Shown piece after piece: positions 44,041 through 52,844 of a stretch of 64,000 nucleotides of DNA. Position 1 is the first letter of the stretch. The number at the start of each line of letters is the position of its first letter. The notes below the pieces were generated by a model, which ran no database searches, was not told the origin of the DNA, and saw only the letters and a list, made by a program, of their open reading frames with translations. Origin of the DNA: Myroides albus (GTDB taxonomy: Bacteria; Bacteroidota; Bacteroidia; Flavobacteriales; Flavobacteriaceae). Position numbers and translations under genes: made by a program. The DNA lies in the NCBI RefSeq assembly GCF_009711045.1, contig NZ_WMJX01000008.1, positions 51,280 to 115,279 of the forward strand. Reading direction: 5' to 3'.

Positions 44041-46713
44041 ATGAATAAGATAAAAAATAGTATAAAGCAGCTTGCTGTTGTTCTTTTATTGCTTATTTGT
44101 TCTACTGTTTGGGCGCAAAATGAAAAGAGTGTAGGGACTCGTATTACAGATAAGACAACGAATAAAGAATTAACAAGTACAGCTATATTGGATTTGGACA
44201 GTTCCACACGTGGATTCCATATGCCAAGAATGAATACAACTCAACGAGATCAGTTAGCTGCTCGGCTAATGGCGGATGAGACACTTGGAAAAGAAACTAC
44301 TGGGATGGTGATATTTAATACGTCTAATGACTGTATTGAGTATTGGCATGCGAGTACGGGAAAATGGAGAAGTTTATGTGGAAGTTTACCTCCTGCTAAG
44401 TTTGACTTTATCACGGGGTGTGAGAATATAAAACCAAGTGGTGGATTTACGATTGAGGGGATACCTGCTCCAAGTTGGCAGCAAGGTTTTGCTTTAGATC
44501 CTACGAAGCACTTTCTTCAAATAGAGGTTTATGTTTCACAGATTGGTACGTACAGTATTAGTGCAGATTCTGGCAACGGTTATTTCTTCTCCGCTGAGGG
44601 GCAGTTCCAAGCTATTGGTAATTACACCATCTATTTAAAAGGACGTGGTATGCCTAAGAAAGGGCATCCACAGTCAAGTGGTGAAAAAGATAAATTGAAG
44701 TTCACCTTTAATGGATTGCCTTCTAAGAAGTGTGATACAGGATATGATGTAACCATTATTCCAGCATTTTTAAAATTCCAGATTAATAAAGCGACTTATC
44801 CTGCACTTGGCAAGTATTACTTCAATGAGGATATGAGTGAGGATGCTGGTAATAAGATTGATTTATTAGTTAATGTGGATGTTATTGGTACAGCTAAAAT
44901 TACGGCTAAGAATGATGAGCTTGGGCTGCATTTCTTTGCTGAAAAAGAGTTTACTTTAGACGGGCCAAAACAACCCGTTACTCTATTACCTGTAGCAGGT
45001 CATGTCAAACCTTTAAAGAATGACTTAGAGAGTTATGAGTTAACTTTTGAAGTAGATGGTGTTCCCTTAAAAGATATTGATGTTACTATCAACGAAGCAA
45101 AAGCCTCTGTTAAGGTGGAGCCAACGACAGTTGCCTATGATGCTACACAAGTAAACTTTGGTAGTGAACCATTATATCGTGGTACTGCTATTAATGCCAG
45201 AAATACGATTACAGTTCCTGTTAAGGTGGTTTCGCCTGGTATAACTAAACTAAAACTGACCAATGGTGAAGGAGTGGAGTTTGTCTCTGAGTCACAGACT
45301 TTTGTTCGAAATAAAGCAAATCCAGATCAAACGGTTCCTGTATTATTTAACGCTAATGTGAATGGTATACAAATGCCTTCTTCGCCAACATCTGATTTTA
45401 CGATTAGTGCTGAGGAAGGGCGTTTTGAAGTGGAAGGTGATAATGTAATCACGTTTAACTTAGAGGTTAAGCCTGTTGCGTATACAATTGATTGTGCAAC
45501 AATTAGTTCAAACCGATCAACGATTCTACTCGATAAGGAGATTCAAGACACTTATACTATTATAGTCAAAGCAAATGTAACGGAGTTAGGTGAGTATGAA
45601 TTGAAAACGACAGTTCCTGTTCAAGGAATTACATTTAGTAGTACCCGTGACGGTGTAAAACAGGAGTTTAAAACGTTAGGTGCTAATGATATTGTGCTGT
45701 ATGCAGAACAAAAAACTATCGCCCCTTCTACTCCAGGAGTTACTGATGTATCTTTTATAAATAACGATGGTAATAGCGAAACTTTGTGTAACGCTACCTT
45801 CCCTGTACGTGTTGGATACGCTCCATTGAATATTTTATATATTCGAAATGACCGTCCTACTGATAATTTCGTTCAAATGTTAGCAGAGTATTTAAAGAAT
45901 GATAGGTATTACAGTGAGACTGGAGAACATGTAAAGGTTGGTCCTAAAGTATTGAAAACGATTGCTGTAAATACTAATTATAGTTCAGGTTATAATAGTG
46001 AATTAGGTGTTCAGCGTAGAGCTGAAATTGTGACTGAATTGAACAAGGGAATTTACAATTTAGTAATTATTGATGGAGGACCTATTGCAGCAATTGGTCT
46101 TGATGCAGCAGTTCACACAGCAATAGAGAATTATATCAACAGTGATAAAGGATGGTTTGTTGTTTCACAAGAAACGGATATTGCAAGATATAAAAAATTA
46201 TTTGAAGGGTTTAATAGATCAGATCTTTCACCAGAATCGAGAGGGTTTGGTACCATGTTAATGAAGTTTAATGGTGGAGTAGATACCCCTGTGGCTGTAA
46301 TCCCAAATGTTAATCGAGAGACCACACCAGTAGGTTATGCAGTGCCAACGAACTCTCATTTTACGATGATAGAGAAGTATACTTATTTGAAAAATTATAG
46401 TATATGGCAGTCGAGTGTAGAGACATTAACTTATGACCTTACAGGTTCACAGTTTGAGCCTTTGACTACTTTGAAAGCTGATCTTTCACCAGTAGAAGCA
46501 ATGACAATGATTCACAAGACGAAGAAAATAGTTATTTTGCCGATGACGAATGATGTTCAGTATAGAGGATTACTTGATCGTTACAATTATGTAAATGGTG
46601 AAATGGTAACTGGTAAGTATAGGGAGTATAATGCAAGAAATGATACTTATTTCCAACATTCCTATTTCTTAGGAAACCTATTTACTACTATAATCACAGA
46701 TTTAATGAAGTAA
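44041..46713 (+). CDS. Large surface protein, intact paralogue
   Basis: An 890-residue exported protein (signal peptide ending TVWAQ). After the shared module AILDLDSSTRGFHMPRMN and DCIEYWHASTGKWRSLCGS (Cys113) come several beta-sandwich-like modules of about 110 residues (YVSQIGTYSISADSGNGYFF; DFTISAEEGRFEVEGD; AYTIDCATISSNRST) and a C-terminal alpha/beta domain (from PLNILYIRNDRP, with NLVIIDGGP) that resembles a ThuA/DUF4350-like Rossmann domain. I see no T9SS sorting domain. It is the sister of the interrupted gene before it. Role in adhesion or glycan binding is only a guess. Confidence 0.7.
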   Translation: MNKIKNSIKQLAVVLLLLICSTVWAQNEKSVGTRITDKTTNKELTSTAILDLDSSTRGFHMPRMNTTQRDQLAARLMADETLGKETTGMVIFNTSNDCIEYWHASTGKWRSLCGSLPPAKFDFITGCENIKPSGGFTIEGIPAPSWQQGFALDPTKHFLQIEVYVSQIGTYSISADSGNGYFFSAEGQFQAIGNYTIYLKGRGMPKKGHPQSSGEKDKLKFTFNGLPSKKCDTGYDVTIIPAFLKFQINKATYPALGKYYFNEDMSEDAGNKIDLLVNVDVIGTAKITAKNDELGLHFFAEKEFTLDGPKQPVTLLPVAGHVKPLKNDLESYELTFEVDGVPLKDIDVTINEAKASVKVEPTTVAYDATQVNFGSEPLYRGTAINARNTITVPVKVVSPGITKLKLTNGEGVEFVSESQTFVRNKANPDQTVPVLFNANVNGIQMPSSPTSDFTISAEEGRFEVEGDNVITFNLEVKPVAYTIDCATISSNRSTILLDKEIQDTYTIIVKANVTELGEYELKTTVPVQGITFSSTRDGVKQEFKTLGANDIVLYAEQKTIAPSTPGVTDVSFINNDGNSETLCNATFPVRVGYAPLNILYIRNDRPTDNFVQMLAEYLKNDRYYSETGEHVKVGPKVLKTIAVNTNYSSGYNSELGVQRRAEIVTELNKGIYNLVIIDGGPIAAIGLDAAVHTAIENYINSDKGWFVVSQETDIARYKKLFEGFNRSDLSPESRGFGTMLMKFNGGVDTPVAVIPNVNRETTPVGYAVPTNSHFTMIEKYTYLKNYSIWQSSVETLTYDLTGSQFEPLTTLKADLSPVEAMTMIHKTKKIVILPMTNDVQYRGLLDRYNYVNGEMVTGKYREYNARNDTYFQHSYFLGNLFTTIITDLMK

Positions 46714-46746
46714 TTTGAACAATTGAATTTAGTTCAATAATAGGAC

Positions 46747-46786
46747 TAAAAGGGCTGTCTCCTCATAATAAGGAGCAGCCCTTTTT
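46747..46786 (+). terminator. Terminator after the intact paralogue
   Basis: AAAAGGGCTG and CAGCCCTTTT, extended by TCTCCT/AGGAG pairing, form a strong stem followed by T. Confidence 0.9.
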
Positions 46787-47028
46787 GTTTGTGTATCATT
46801 GCCTTTCTTATTTGTTGTGATTGAAATACTTCCTTTGAGTAAAATGTTAGGCAAGAAATAACCTCAAGGTTGCATCTTTAGACGTGTGAATTTAGGTATT
46901 CTCATTTGTGTTGAATGAGCTTGGTCTTATTGTGGTTTTCTGTATGTTGTTTATGTAGTTAATAGCTTATTTGTGCTGTGCTATGAGGAACTGTAGATTA
47001 AGGCAGTGAGTTTTCATTTACTAAAAGA
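46787..47028. other. Gene-free stretch between convergent terminators
   Basis: Non-coding sequence between the terminator of the surface gene and that of the exporter gene. I see no open frame, RNA gene or repeat. Confidence 0.4.
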
Positions 47029-47062
47029 AAAGAGGTTATCTCACTATGAGATAACCTCTTTA
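47029..47062 (-). terminator. Terminator of the exporter gene
   Basis: AAAGAGGTTATCTC and GAGATAACCTCTTT form a perfect 14-bp stem around ACTAT, just after the end of the minus-strand exporter gene. Confidence 0.9.
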
Positions 47063-47095
47063 TCTATTATATTAATTATATTCTCACTCTCTATT

Positions 47096-48289
47096 TTACT
47101 CGTATTCCCCCACCTTTTTATCCTTGAATAAATAACAAAAAAGGTAAAGTAGGTGACAAAGAAGTAAAGAGCCTCCCGTTAGTGTGATTAGATCAAGAGG
47201 AATTATATTGGTCAAGGCTGAAATAATGAAAGTAAGGGTTAACTGCAATGTTCCTAATAAGGCAGAAGCCGAGCCACTATTGGTGGTAAAGGGAGCTAAG
47301 GCTAACTTTGTTGTCGTGGGAAACAATACGCCAAGGGTTAACACAATAAAAAATAGGGGAATTAACATCAATTCGATAGTTGATTTATAACTGCACATAA
47401 TTAGAAAAAAAACACTTGCCACTATACCAAAGTAAACGGTTAGTTTAACTATTTGCTCTACTGTATACCATCTTGATAAAACCGAATTGGCAAGCCATGC
47501 ACCGAGTATTAATCCTATGGCATTGAATGCAAAGATGGAACTAAACATATTGGAAGATAACCCTCCATATTCCATAATCAGATAAGGTGCATTAGCTAAG
47601 TAAATCATTAAGATACTATAAGTCAAACTTCCAATTAGGGTGTACTTTACAAATGTATTGTTCTGCACAATCTCTTTAAAATCTTGTGCCATATTTGTCT
47701 TGCTTGATGTGGTGCTGACTATTCTTGTCTCTGGCAAAAAGAGCACCACGGAGATTAAGCATACTACACCCAAAATAAATAGGGTCACAAAGGCAGATTG
47801 CCATACAAAGTGATTGATTAAGAAATTTCCCATGACAGGTCCAATAATTGGCGCTATACCTGCTATAATAGCCAATAGGGAAAATACATGCATACTCTGG
47901 TCTGTATCGTAAAACTCGTTGACTACCGCTCTGGCAATGACTACTCCCGCACAACCAGCAAAAGCCTGAAAGAATCGCGCTATCCAAAACTGTTCAATCG
48001 TTTGGGCATAAATACATCCAACGGTAGCCAAAATGAAGACAAGTAAAGATATGATAGTGGGAATTTTTCTACCGTATTTATCTGAAATAATTCCCCAAAA
48101 TAATTGCCCTATAGCAAAACCTCCTAAGAAGAAGGAAATAGAGAGTTGTACAGACTTTAAATCAGTGTTGAAAGTCTGTGAGATTTTTAAGAATCCCGGT
48201 AAGTATAGATCAATACTAAAGGGTTCTAATGCTGAGAGTAGCGATAAGATAATTACCACTACAAACTGAGTTTTTGTAAGCTTTTTCAT
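47096..48289 (-). CDS. Bcr/CflA-type MFS multidrug exporter
   Basis: From the ATG at 48289 the protein has 397 residues and 12 predicted membrane helices. The family motif 1 region GQLFWGIISDKYGRKIP between helices 2 and 3, the early SIDLYLPGFL with the membrane Asp, and ARFFQAFAGCAGVVIARAVV in helix 4 fit the drug/H+ antiporter Bcr/CflA group. It would export drugs such as bicyclomycin or chloramphenicol, but the substrate is not knowable here. An AraC-type regulator gene lies upstream on the same strand (66 bp), and likely controls it. Confidence 0.9.
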   Translation of the reverse strand: MKKLTKTQFVVVIILSLLSALEPFSIDLYLPGFLKISQTFNTDLKSVQLSISFFLGGFAIGQLFWGIISDKYGRKIPTIISLLVFILATVGCIYAQTIEQFWIARFFQAFAGCAGVVIARAVVNEFYDTDQSMHVFSLLAIIAGIAPIIGPVMGNFLINHFVWQSAFVTLFILGVVCLISVVLFLPETRIVSTTSSKTNMAQDFKEIVQNNTFVKYTLIGSLTYSILMIYLANAPYLIMEYGGLSSNMFSSIFAFNAIGLILGAWLANSVLSRWYTVEQIVKLTVYFGIVASVFFLIMCSYKSTIELMLIPLFFIVLTLGVLFPTTTKLALAPFTTNSGSASALLGTLQLTLTFIISALTNIIPLDLITLTGGSLLLCHLLYLFCYLFKDKKVGEYE

Positions 48290-48355
48290 TTCTTTGTTTT
48301 GAGTGGGCAAATGTAGCCTATCAAATAAGGAGCTAAACTATCTGTTGTGCTGAAG

Positions 48356-49195
48356 TTATTGGACTTTTTTGATATTCTTGCGAAATTCACTTGGTGTCAC
48401 ACTGGTGTTTTTCTTAAAAAAGCGGTTGAAGTAATTGACTTCACTATAACCAAGAGAGAAGGCAATTTGTTGAACAGTGAGATCACTGTAAATTAGCATG
48501 CGCTTAGCCTCTAATAGCAATCTGTTCTTTAAGTGTATATTGAGTGTATCACCTGTGGTATTCACAAGTATTTCATTCATTCGCTTAATGGATAGTGAAA
48601 CGCTACTGGCATAGAACTCATTGCTGTACTGTGAACAATAGTGCAATTCTACCAGATTCAATAGTTTGTACACCCTTGGATCATAATTGGAAACGGTATC
48701 GGACAACTGTTTTAAATCCAATGTATGACATAAAAACAGGCTGACGTATTTCTCCATTATAGCCGTTCTTCGCTTGGTACTCCATTCGATATTGATCAAT
48801 TGGAAAATAGATTGAAATATGGGAATTAGATCAGGAGTGATCTCAAAGTGCAAAGGGGGAATTTTGTAGTAATCGCGCTCTGCTACTTCTTGATAAATTA
48901 TCCTGTTAAAATAATCTTTGTCAATGGCCATATAGTATCCTGTAACATGGGTCGGATTAAAAAACTGTACTTGACCAGGAAAGACAACCCACAATTGGTT
49001 TTGAGTAATAGGATAGGACTTAAAATCTATTTCTTGACGCTGTGCACAAGTTGATGTAAACCAGTATATCTGGTAAAAGTTATATTGATAGTGATAATCA
49101 AAATCAAAGAGTTCGGGGTGTTCTTCTATGGAGTAAAACTCGATCGGTATGTTCTTATCAAACTGCTGTACTTTGATAATTTTGTGAATTGGCAT
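48356..49195 (-). CDS. AraC-family transcriptional regulator
   Basis: A 279-residue regulator: an N-terminal cupin-like sensing domain (about 10-150, with NQLWVVFPGQVQFFNP) and a C-terminal AraC double helix-turn-helix (about 180-275). The second HTH holds LTVQQIAFSLGYSEVNYFNR followed by FFKKNTSVTPSEFRKN, the classical signature. It is encoded just before the MFS exporter on the same strand and probably controls it. The dispersed repeat copy B begins about 130 bp upstream of its start. Confidence 0.92.
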   Translation of the reverse strand: MPIHKIIKVQQFDKNIPIEFYSIEEHPELFDFDYHYQYNFYQIYWFTSTCAQRQEIDFKSYPITQNQLWVVFPGQVQFFNPTHVTGYYMAIDKDYFNRIIYQEVAERDYYKIPPLHFEITPDLIPIFQSIFQLINIEWSTKRRTAIMEKYVSLFLCHTLDLKQLSDTVSNYDPRVYKLLNLVELHYCSQYSNEFYASSVSLSIKRMNEILVNTTGDTLNIHLKNRLLLEAKRMLIYSDLTVQQIAFSLGYSEVNYFNRFFKKNTSVTPSEFRKNIKKVQ

Positions 49196-49322
49196 TGCAA
49201 TACAAATATGAAATGCACAAAATTAGTAAAATTAAATATAAAGTGTCTCATTGTGTTCGAAAAGCCTTTGGGAGGATAGATAAGTTATTCAAGCTGTTCT
49301 ACTGTGAAAGTATTGTACAGTT

Positions 49323-49476
49323 AAAAGCAGGATTATAAACAATAATTGTACAGCTATATTAGGACGAGGCATAGTTATTTCGAAGTGGTCGCATAGTGGT
49401 CGCATACTGATCACATAGTGGTCACATGATTATAGAGCAAAAACATGCGACCACTATGCCAACAATATAGGAGCAT
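49323..49476 (-). repeat. Dispersed repeat, copy B, with an array of 11-bp units
   Basis: Four contiguous 11-bp units (AGTGGTCGCAT twice, ACTGATCACAT, AGTGGTCACAT) span 49384-49427, and one inverted unit ATGCGACCACT lies at 49445-49455. Read on the minus strand, the flanks match copy A: ATGCTCCTAT...TTGTTGG at one end and CTCGTCCTAATATAGCTG to CTGCTTTT (49323-49368, two differences in about 46) at the other. Copies A and B therefore share ends, unit length and layout in opposite orientation about 30 kb apart. Confidence 0.85.
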
Positions 49477-49977
49477 AAGGGTATCAGTAGGAAGAAAGAC
49501 CCTTCGTACTTTTCATCTTTATAGGATTTTATCAATTGTTCTTCCAGGTTTTAATCGATGGGACAATGAATAGAATAGCAAACAGATTGGTGTAGGGGAT
49601 AAATTAGCAGTTGGGAAGGATATTACTTCAGTCTATTTGTTTAGTTTGTATTAGTATCTGTAAGGCAGTAGTAATTGATTGGGATAACACTGTCAGAGCT
49701 AAATCCATTGATTGTACGGCAAAATAGTTAGCAAGTTAATAAGACGAGGTAGGGAAATTATTTGGTTCTAAGAGAGAAGGCCAGTGTAGCTTTGTAGGAT
49801 TTGATGTAAATTGTTTGTATTAATTTGTTGATTGAAAAGGAAGGTTGAAAGAATGTTCCAAATAGAAAATAGCTCGATGTCCTCATTGAACTCGAGCTAA
49901 TCCTTTATATCGTACACTTTTGTTATTGTTCTCACTCGTCAAGGAGAAAGGCTTGTTCTATAGGGTATAGTAAAGCT
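49477..49977. other. Gene-free stretch between repeat B and the LuxR-type gene
   Basis: About 500 bp without a convincing open frame. An imperfect inverted repeat (TAGCTCGA...TCGAGCTA, near 49870-49900) is the only structure I notice. Confidence 0.4.
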
Positions 49978-50002
49978 AAAGCCTTGCAACTACAAGGCTT
50001 TA
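49978..50002 (-). terminator. Terminator of the LuxR-type gene
   Basis: AAAGCCTTG and CAAGGCTTT pair around a short loop directly after the minus-strand stop codon. Confidence 0.75.
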
Positions 50003-50006
50003 GTGT

Positions 50007-51209
50007 CTATTTAGCTTTCAGTGTAAATAACTGTGTTCTTGAATTGACATTGAGTTTTATAAAAATATTACTTATGTGATACTTGGTTGTACTTAATGAA
50101 ATATTTAATTCAGCAGCTATTTCTTTGTTTGTCAATCCCTCCCAAATTAGTTCCAATACATTTATTTCGCGTTCTGTTAGTTTGTAAATATTTCTGATGT
50201 TTGGGTCTTCTTCTCGTTCTTGTAAATTGTCTTGTGTCCCTGATAGGGTTTGTACATGGGATTGTCCTATTGCATCTATTTCCAATGACTTATTGCCCTT
50301 CGCTTTGAGTAGAAGATTGTGGTAGTTCTTTACTAATAAAACATACTGCGAATTAAACATTTCTGTTTTCTTTTGACGACGGTGATACTTCTTTATTAAA
50401 AAGTAATTGTTGAATATGGAGAGTAGAATGACAATACTACTTAGAATCTTCAAGGTAGTAATCTTGTCGATATACTGAGTCAAGCTAAACTTAACCCCTG
50501 TATCTGTAAGACAAATCGTATAAAATATTATTAAAAGTAATAGTAGTAAAATATACTGTCTGTAAACTTTTCGCTTTAGTAGTTTTCGCATCAAGTATTG
50601 AGATACAATAGCAATGGTGATTACGAGTAAATCCAGGTAATAGCTATGACACTGAGTGATAATGATATGCCCTATATAGATACCTATAGCTAAAACACTG
50701 GAGAAGCTATAAAACTTGAATTCGTTTTGATACAATTTTCTTTTAATAGAGAAAGGTACATAGCTGCTTGCGATTAAGGAAAGTAGAAACAGCAAGCTGA
50801 TGATAATGCCTTTTTGCATAAAGTTCACCATCAAAGTTATTCTGTATGTGGTGTGTACCAACACATCGCTATAAACTATCGAGCAGAACATTAATAGCTG
50901 AATGGCGTGAATGGCAGCCCATTTTCGAATCTTGAATATTTTGTATATGACAATAGTAGAGATGATTCCTAAGAGTGCGATACCGTAAAATACACCCGAT
51001 AAAAAGAAGTTAATGGATATAGGGAGACTATCTTCGAGTAACTGTATTGCTTCATCTTGAAAGTCATTGTCTGTCAGTAATAAGCTGTTGTGTTGTATAT
51101 CAAAAAGGTCAAGATCTAAACTTAAGGCAACTTTTGCGTAAAGATATACGGTACTCAATAGAGAAAGCATACCAATGATGATATAATGATATTTTTTTTT
51201 CGATTCCAT
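50007..51209 (-). CDS. Membrane-anchored LuxR-type transcriptional regulator
   Basis: From the ATG at 51209 the protein has 400 residues. About seven or eight membrane helices (roughly 8-28, 68-90, 103-120, 130-150, 160-180, 190-205, 220-240 and 255-275) are followed by a short coiled coil and a C-terminal LuxR/GerE HTH (about 338-398): LTEREINVLELIWEGLTNKE, then AAELNISLSTTKYHISNIF. There is no receiver or autoinducer domain, so the membrane part presumably senses the signal. It lies divergent from the giant surface protein gene, across 1.6 kb of non-coding DNA, and could control it. Confidence 0.82.
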   Translation of the reverse strand: MESKKKYHYIIIGMLSLLSTVYLYAKVALSLDLDLFDIQHNSLLLTDNDFQDEAIQLLEDSLPISINFFLSGVFYGIALLGIISTIVIYKIFKIRKWAAIHAIQLLMFCSIVYSDVLVHTTYRITLMVNFMQKGIIISLLFLLSLIASSYVPFSIKRKLYQNEFKFYSFSSVLAIGIYIGHIIITQCHSYYLDLLVITIAIVSQYLMRKLLKRKVYRQYILLLLLLIIFYTICLTDTGVKFSLTQYIDKITTLKILSSIVILLSIFNNYFLIKKYHRRQKKTEMFNSQYVLLVKNYHNLLLKAKGNKSLEIDAIGQSHVQTLSGTQDNLQEREEDPNIRNIYKLTEREINVLELIWEGLTNKEIAAELNISLSTTKYHISNIFIKLNVNSRTQLFTLKAK

Positions 51210-51662
51210 TTTTGAATGTCCTAATGACAAGTAATCCAAATACGCAAGACATATTGAATCAGTATGTAGAAGATATAGGATAGCCCGTCCATATATTCCA
51301 TCATAATAACTTAAACTAAAAGGGGGGTAAATCTATAGAAGACACAGATTATAAGGTGAGTTGAGTTTGAGTTTCATATTCTGCGAAATGTAAAAGGAAT
51401 CCGTTTAGTTTAATCTTGCTTATTTCGTTACTTAATTATTACAATTTTGTGATTATATTAAGATTTTAATAGTAAATTAAGTACTGGCCTTAATTTAAGA
51501 ATTCTTAAATCTTCTTTATTGCCTAATTATGTCATTCTTGAGCTTATTTGCTATGGGAACCTTAAACTTTTGAATCCACGTTGTTTGAGAGTTTTTCATT
51601 GTTTTTCTATGTTGTTTTGTTTTGATGTCGCAATATAACGGATGTGGGACAATTTGTGCCTG

Positions 51663-52245
51663 TTCTTTAGTATAGGTTTGTGTTAAAAAAGTCACAACCT
51701 CAATGTGAGAATAAGCTTTTCAATTGAAGCAACAGAGTCATTTTTATCAAGCTGTTTTATTCATTCTAATTAAACCTAAAATTCATATTAATCAAAACCT
51801 TTTAAAGTCATGCTATCTCTTAGCGCTTACATCGGTTTTATGAGCAAACTATGGCATGCTTGCATGGGGCCTGCAGACCTGTTTTGTGTTATTACTTTTC
51901 GGTTATGTGTCTATTATGTATTTGCAGTAAAGAACGAGATAGGGGATACACTTAAAGATTTACGGTGTGTTTAACAGTATCAGATGTTTGTAATAATTAG
52001 TCTACTCATTTGTTTTGAATTAAGCGTTTTTTGAAAATTCACAAGGCTCTTGTCTTTAGATGTTTTGTCTTTAAAAGACATTTTAGTACAGTACTGGTAC
52101 TTTTTTAACTACTTAATGTATTGAAAATTAAATCGTTGTATTTATTGTTCTCACATTGCCATAAAAGGGTTAGTTCGTTTCTGCTAATTGTTAATTGACT
52201 TTTGTAACCTTGTTTTAACAGAAAAACCATTCTTTAGTATAGGTT
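51663..52245 (+). repeat. 16-bp direct repeat pair
   Basis: TTCTTTAGTATAGGTT occurs at 51663-51678 and again, identical, at 52230-52245. The feature spans both copies; the interval between them is not repeated. Confidence 0.85.
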
Positions 52246-52284
52246 ACACCCTATAGGGAAGGAGTATTTTTGAAGTTGAAAATT

Positions 52285-52334
52285 ACACCTAATACAATTG
52301 TTTTCTATAACACCTAAATCAATTGCTTTTGGCT
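52285..52334 (+). repeat. 25-bp tandem pair
   Basis: Two consecutive 25-bp units start with ACACCTAA and share CAATTG at the same place (52285-52309 and 52310-52334). They lie about 510 bp before the giant gene and could be operator sites. Confidence 0.7.
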
Positions 52335-52844
52335 TGTAATTTCTGGAGTACTTCTTGTAGAGGATTTCTTAGGTAATACGGAGAGAGGGACGATTGAGGT
52401 AGTATTCCAACACCATAACCAACTAACGAAACGAAATTATTTATAGAGGCAAATTTAAGCTTCTTTGTTGCACTGTATTTTCAATATTGAATGCAGTTGC
52501 GACGCAATATAAAGCATAGTATAATAGCATGGCTTACCCTGGGCAAATTAGTGGGGAGCAATGACTGAATATGAATTAATAAAGTTAGTATGGCAAATTT
52601 ATCTAAACTCAAAACTTAACGTAAACACTGTGTACCCATATTGGCTATAGGTAGGGCATTGTTGTTTCTATACAGTAGTTTAAGTTGACATCGTAGAACG
52701 AAACTATTTTTAGAATCACATTACAAACTCAAACACTCCGTAATGTTATTCTCTATCTAAACTCCATATTCTTTGGGTATACGCTCTATTTGATCCAGGA
52801 TTGAATAGGGGAAATCAATCAAACATAATTTTAACAAACAACAA

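Larger units (their letters stand above)
51210..52844. other. 1.6-kb non-coding region before the giant surface gene
   Basis: No frame of note is open on either strand. Structures present: a perfect palindrome TTTAAGAATTCTTAAA (51494-51509), a hairpin TGTCTTT-A-AAAGACA (about 52067-52081), a 16-bp direct repeat at 51663 and 52230, and a 25-bp tandem pair at 52285-52334. It is probably a large regulatory region or holds an untranslated RNA. Confidence 0.5.

Noticed and set aside
47676..47987. Alternative-frame ORF of 103 codons inside the MFS gene
   Set aside because: Same strand, different frame, rich in Cys and Tyr, overlapping a clear 12-helix transporter.
51210..52844. Invertible promoter before the giant surface gene
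   Set aside because: I looked for a pair of long inverted repeats bracketing a promoter and saw only short palindromes and direct repeats, and no recombinase gene is nearby.
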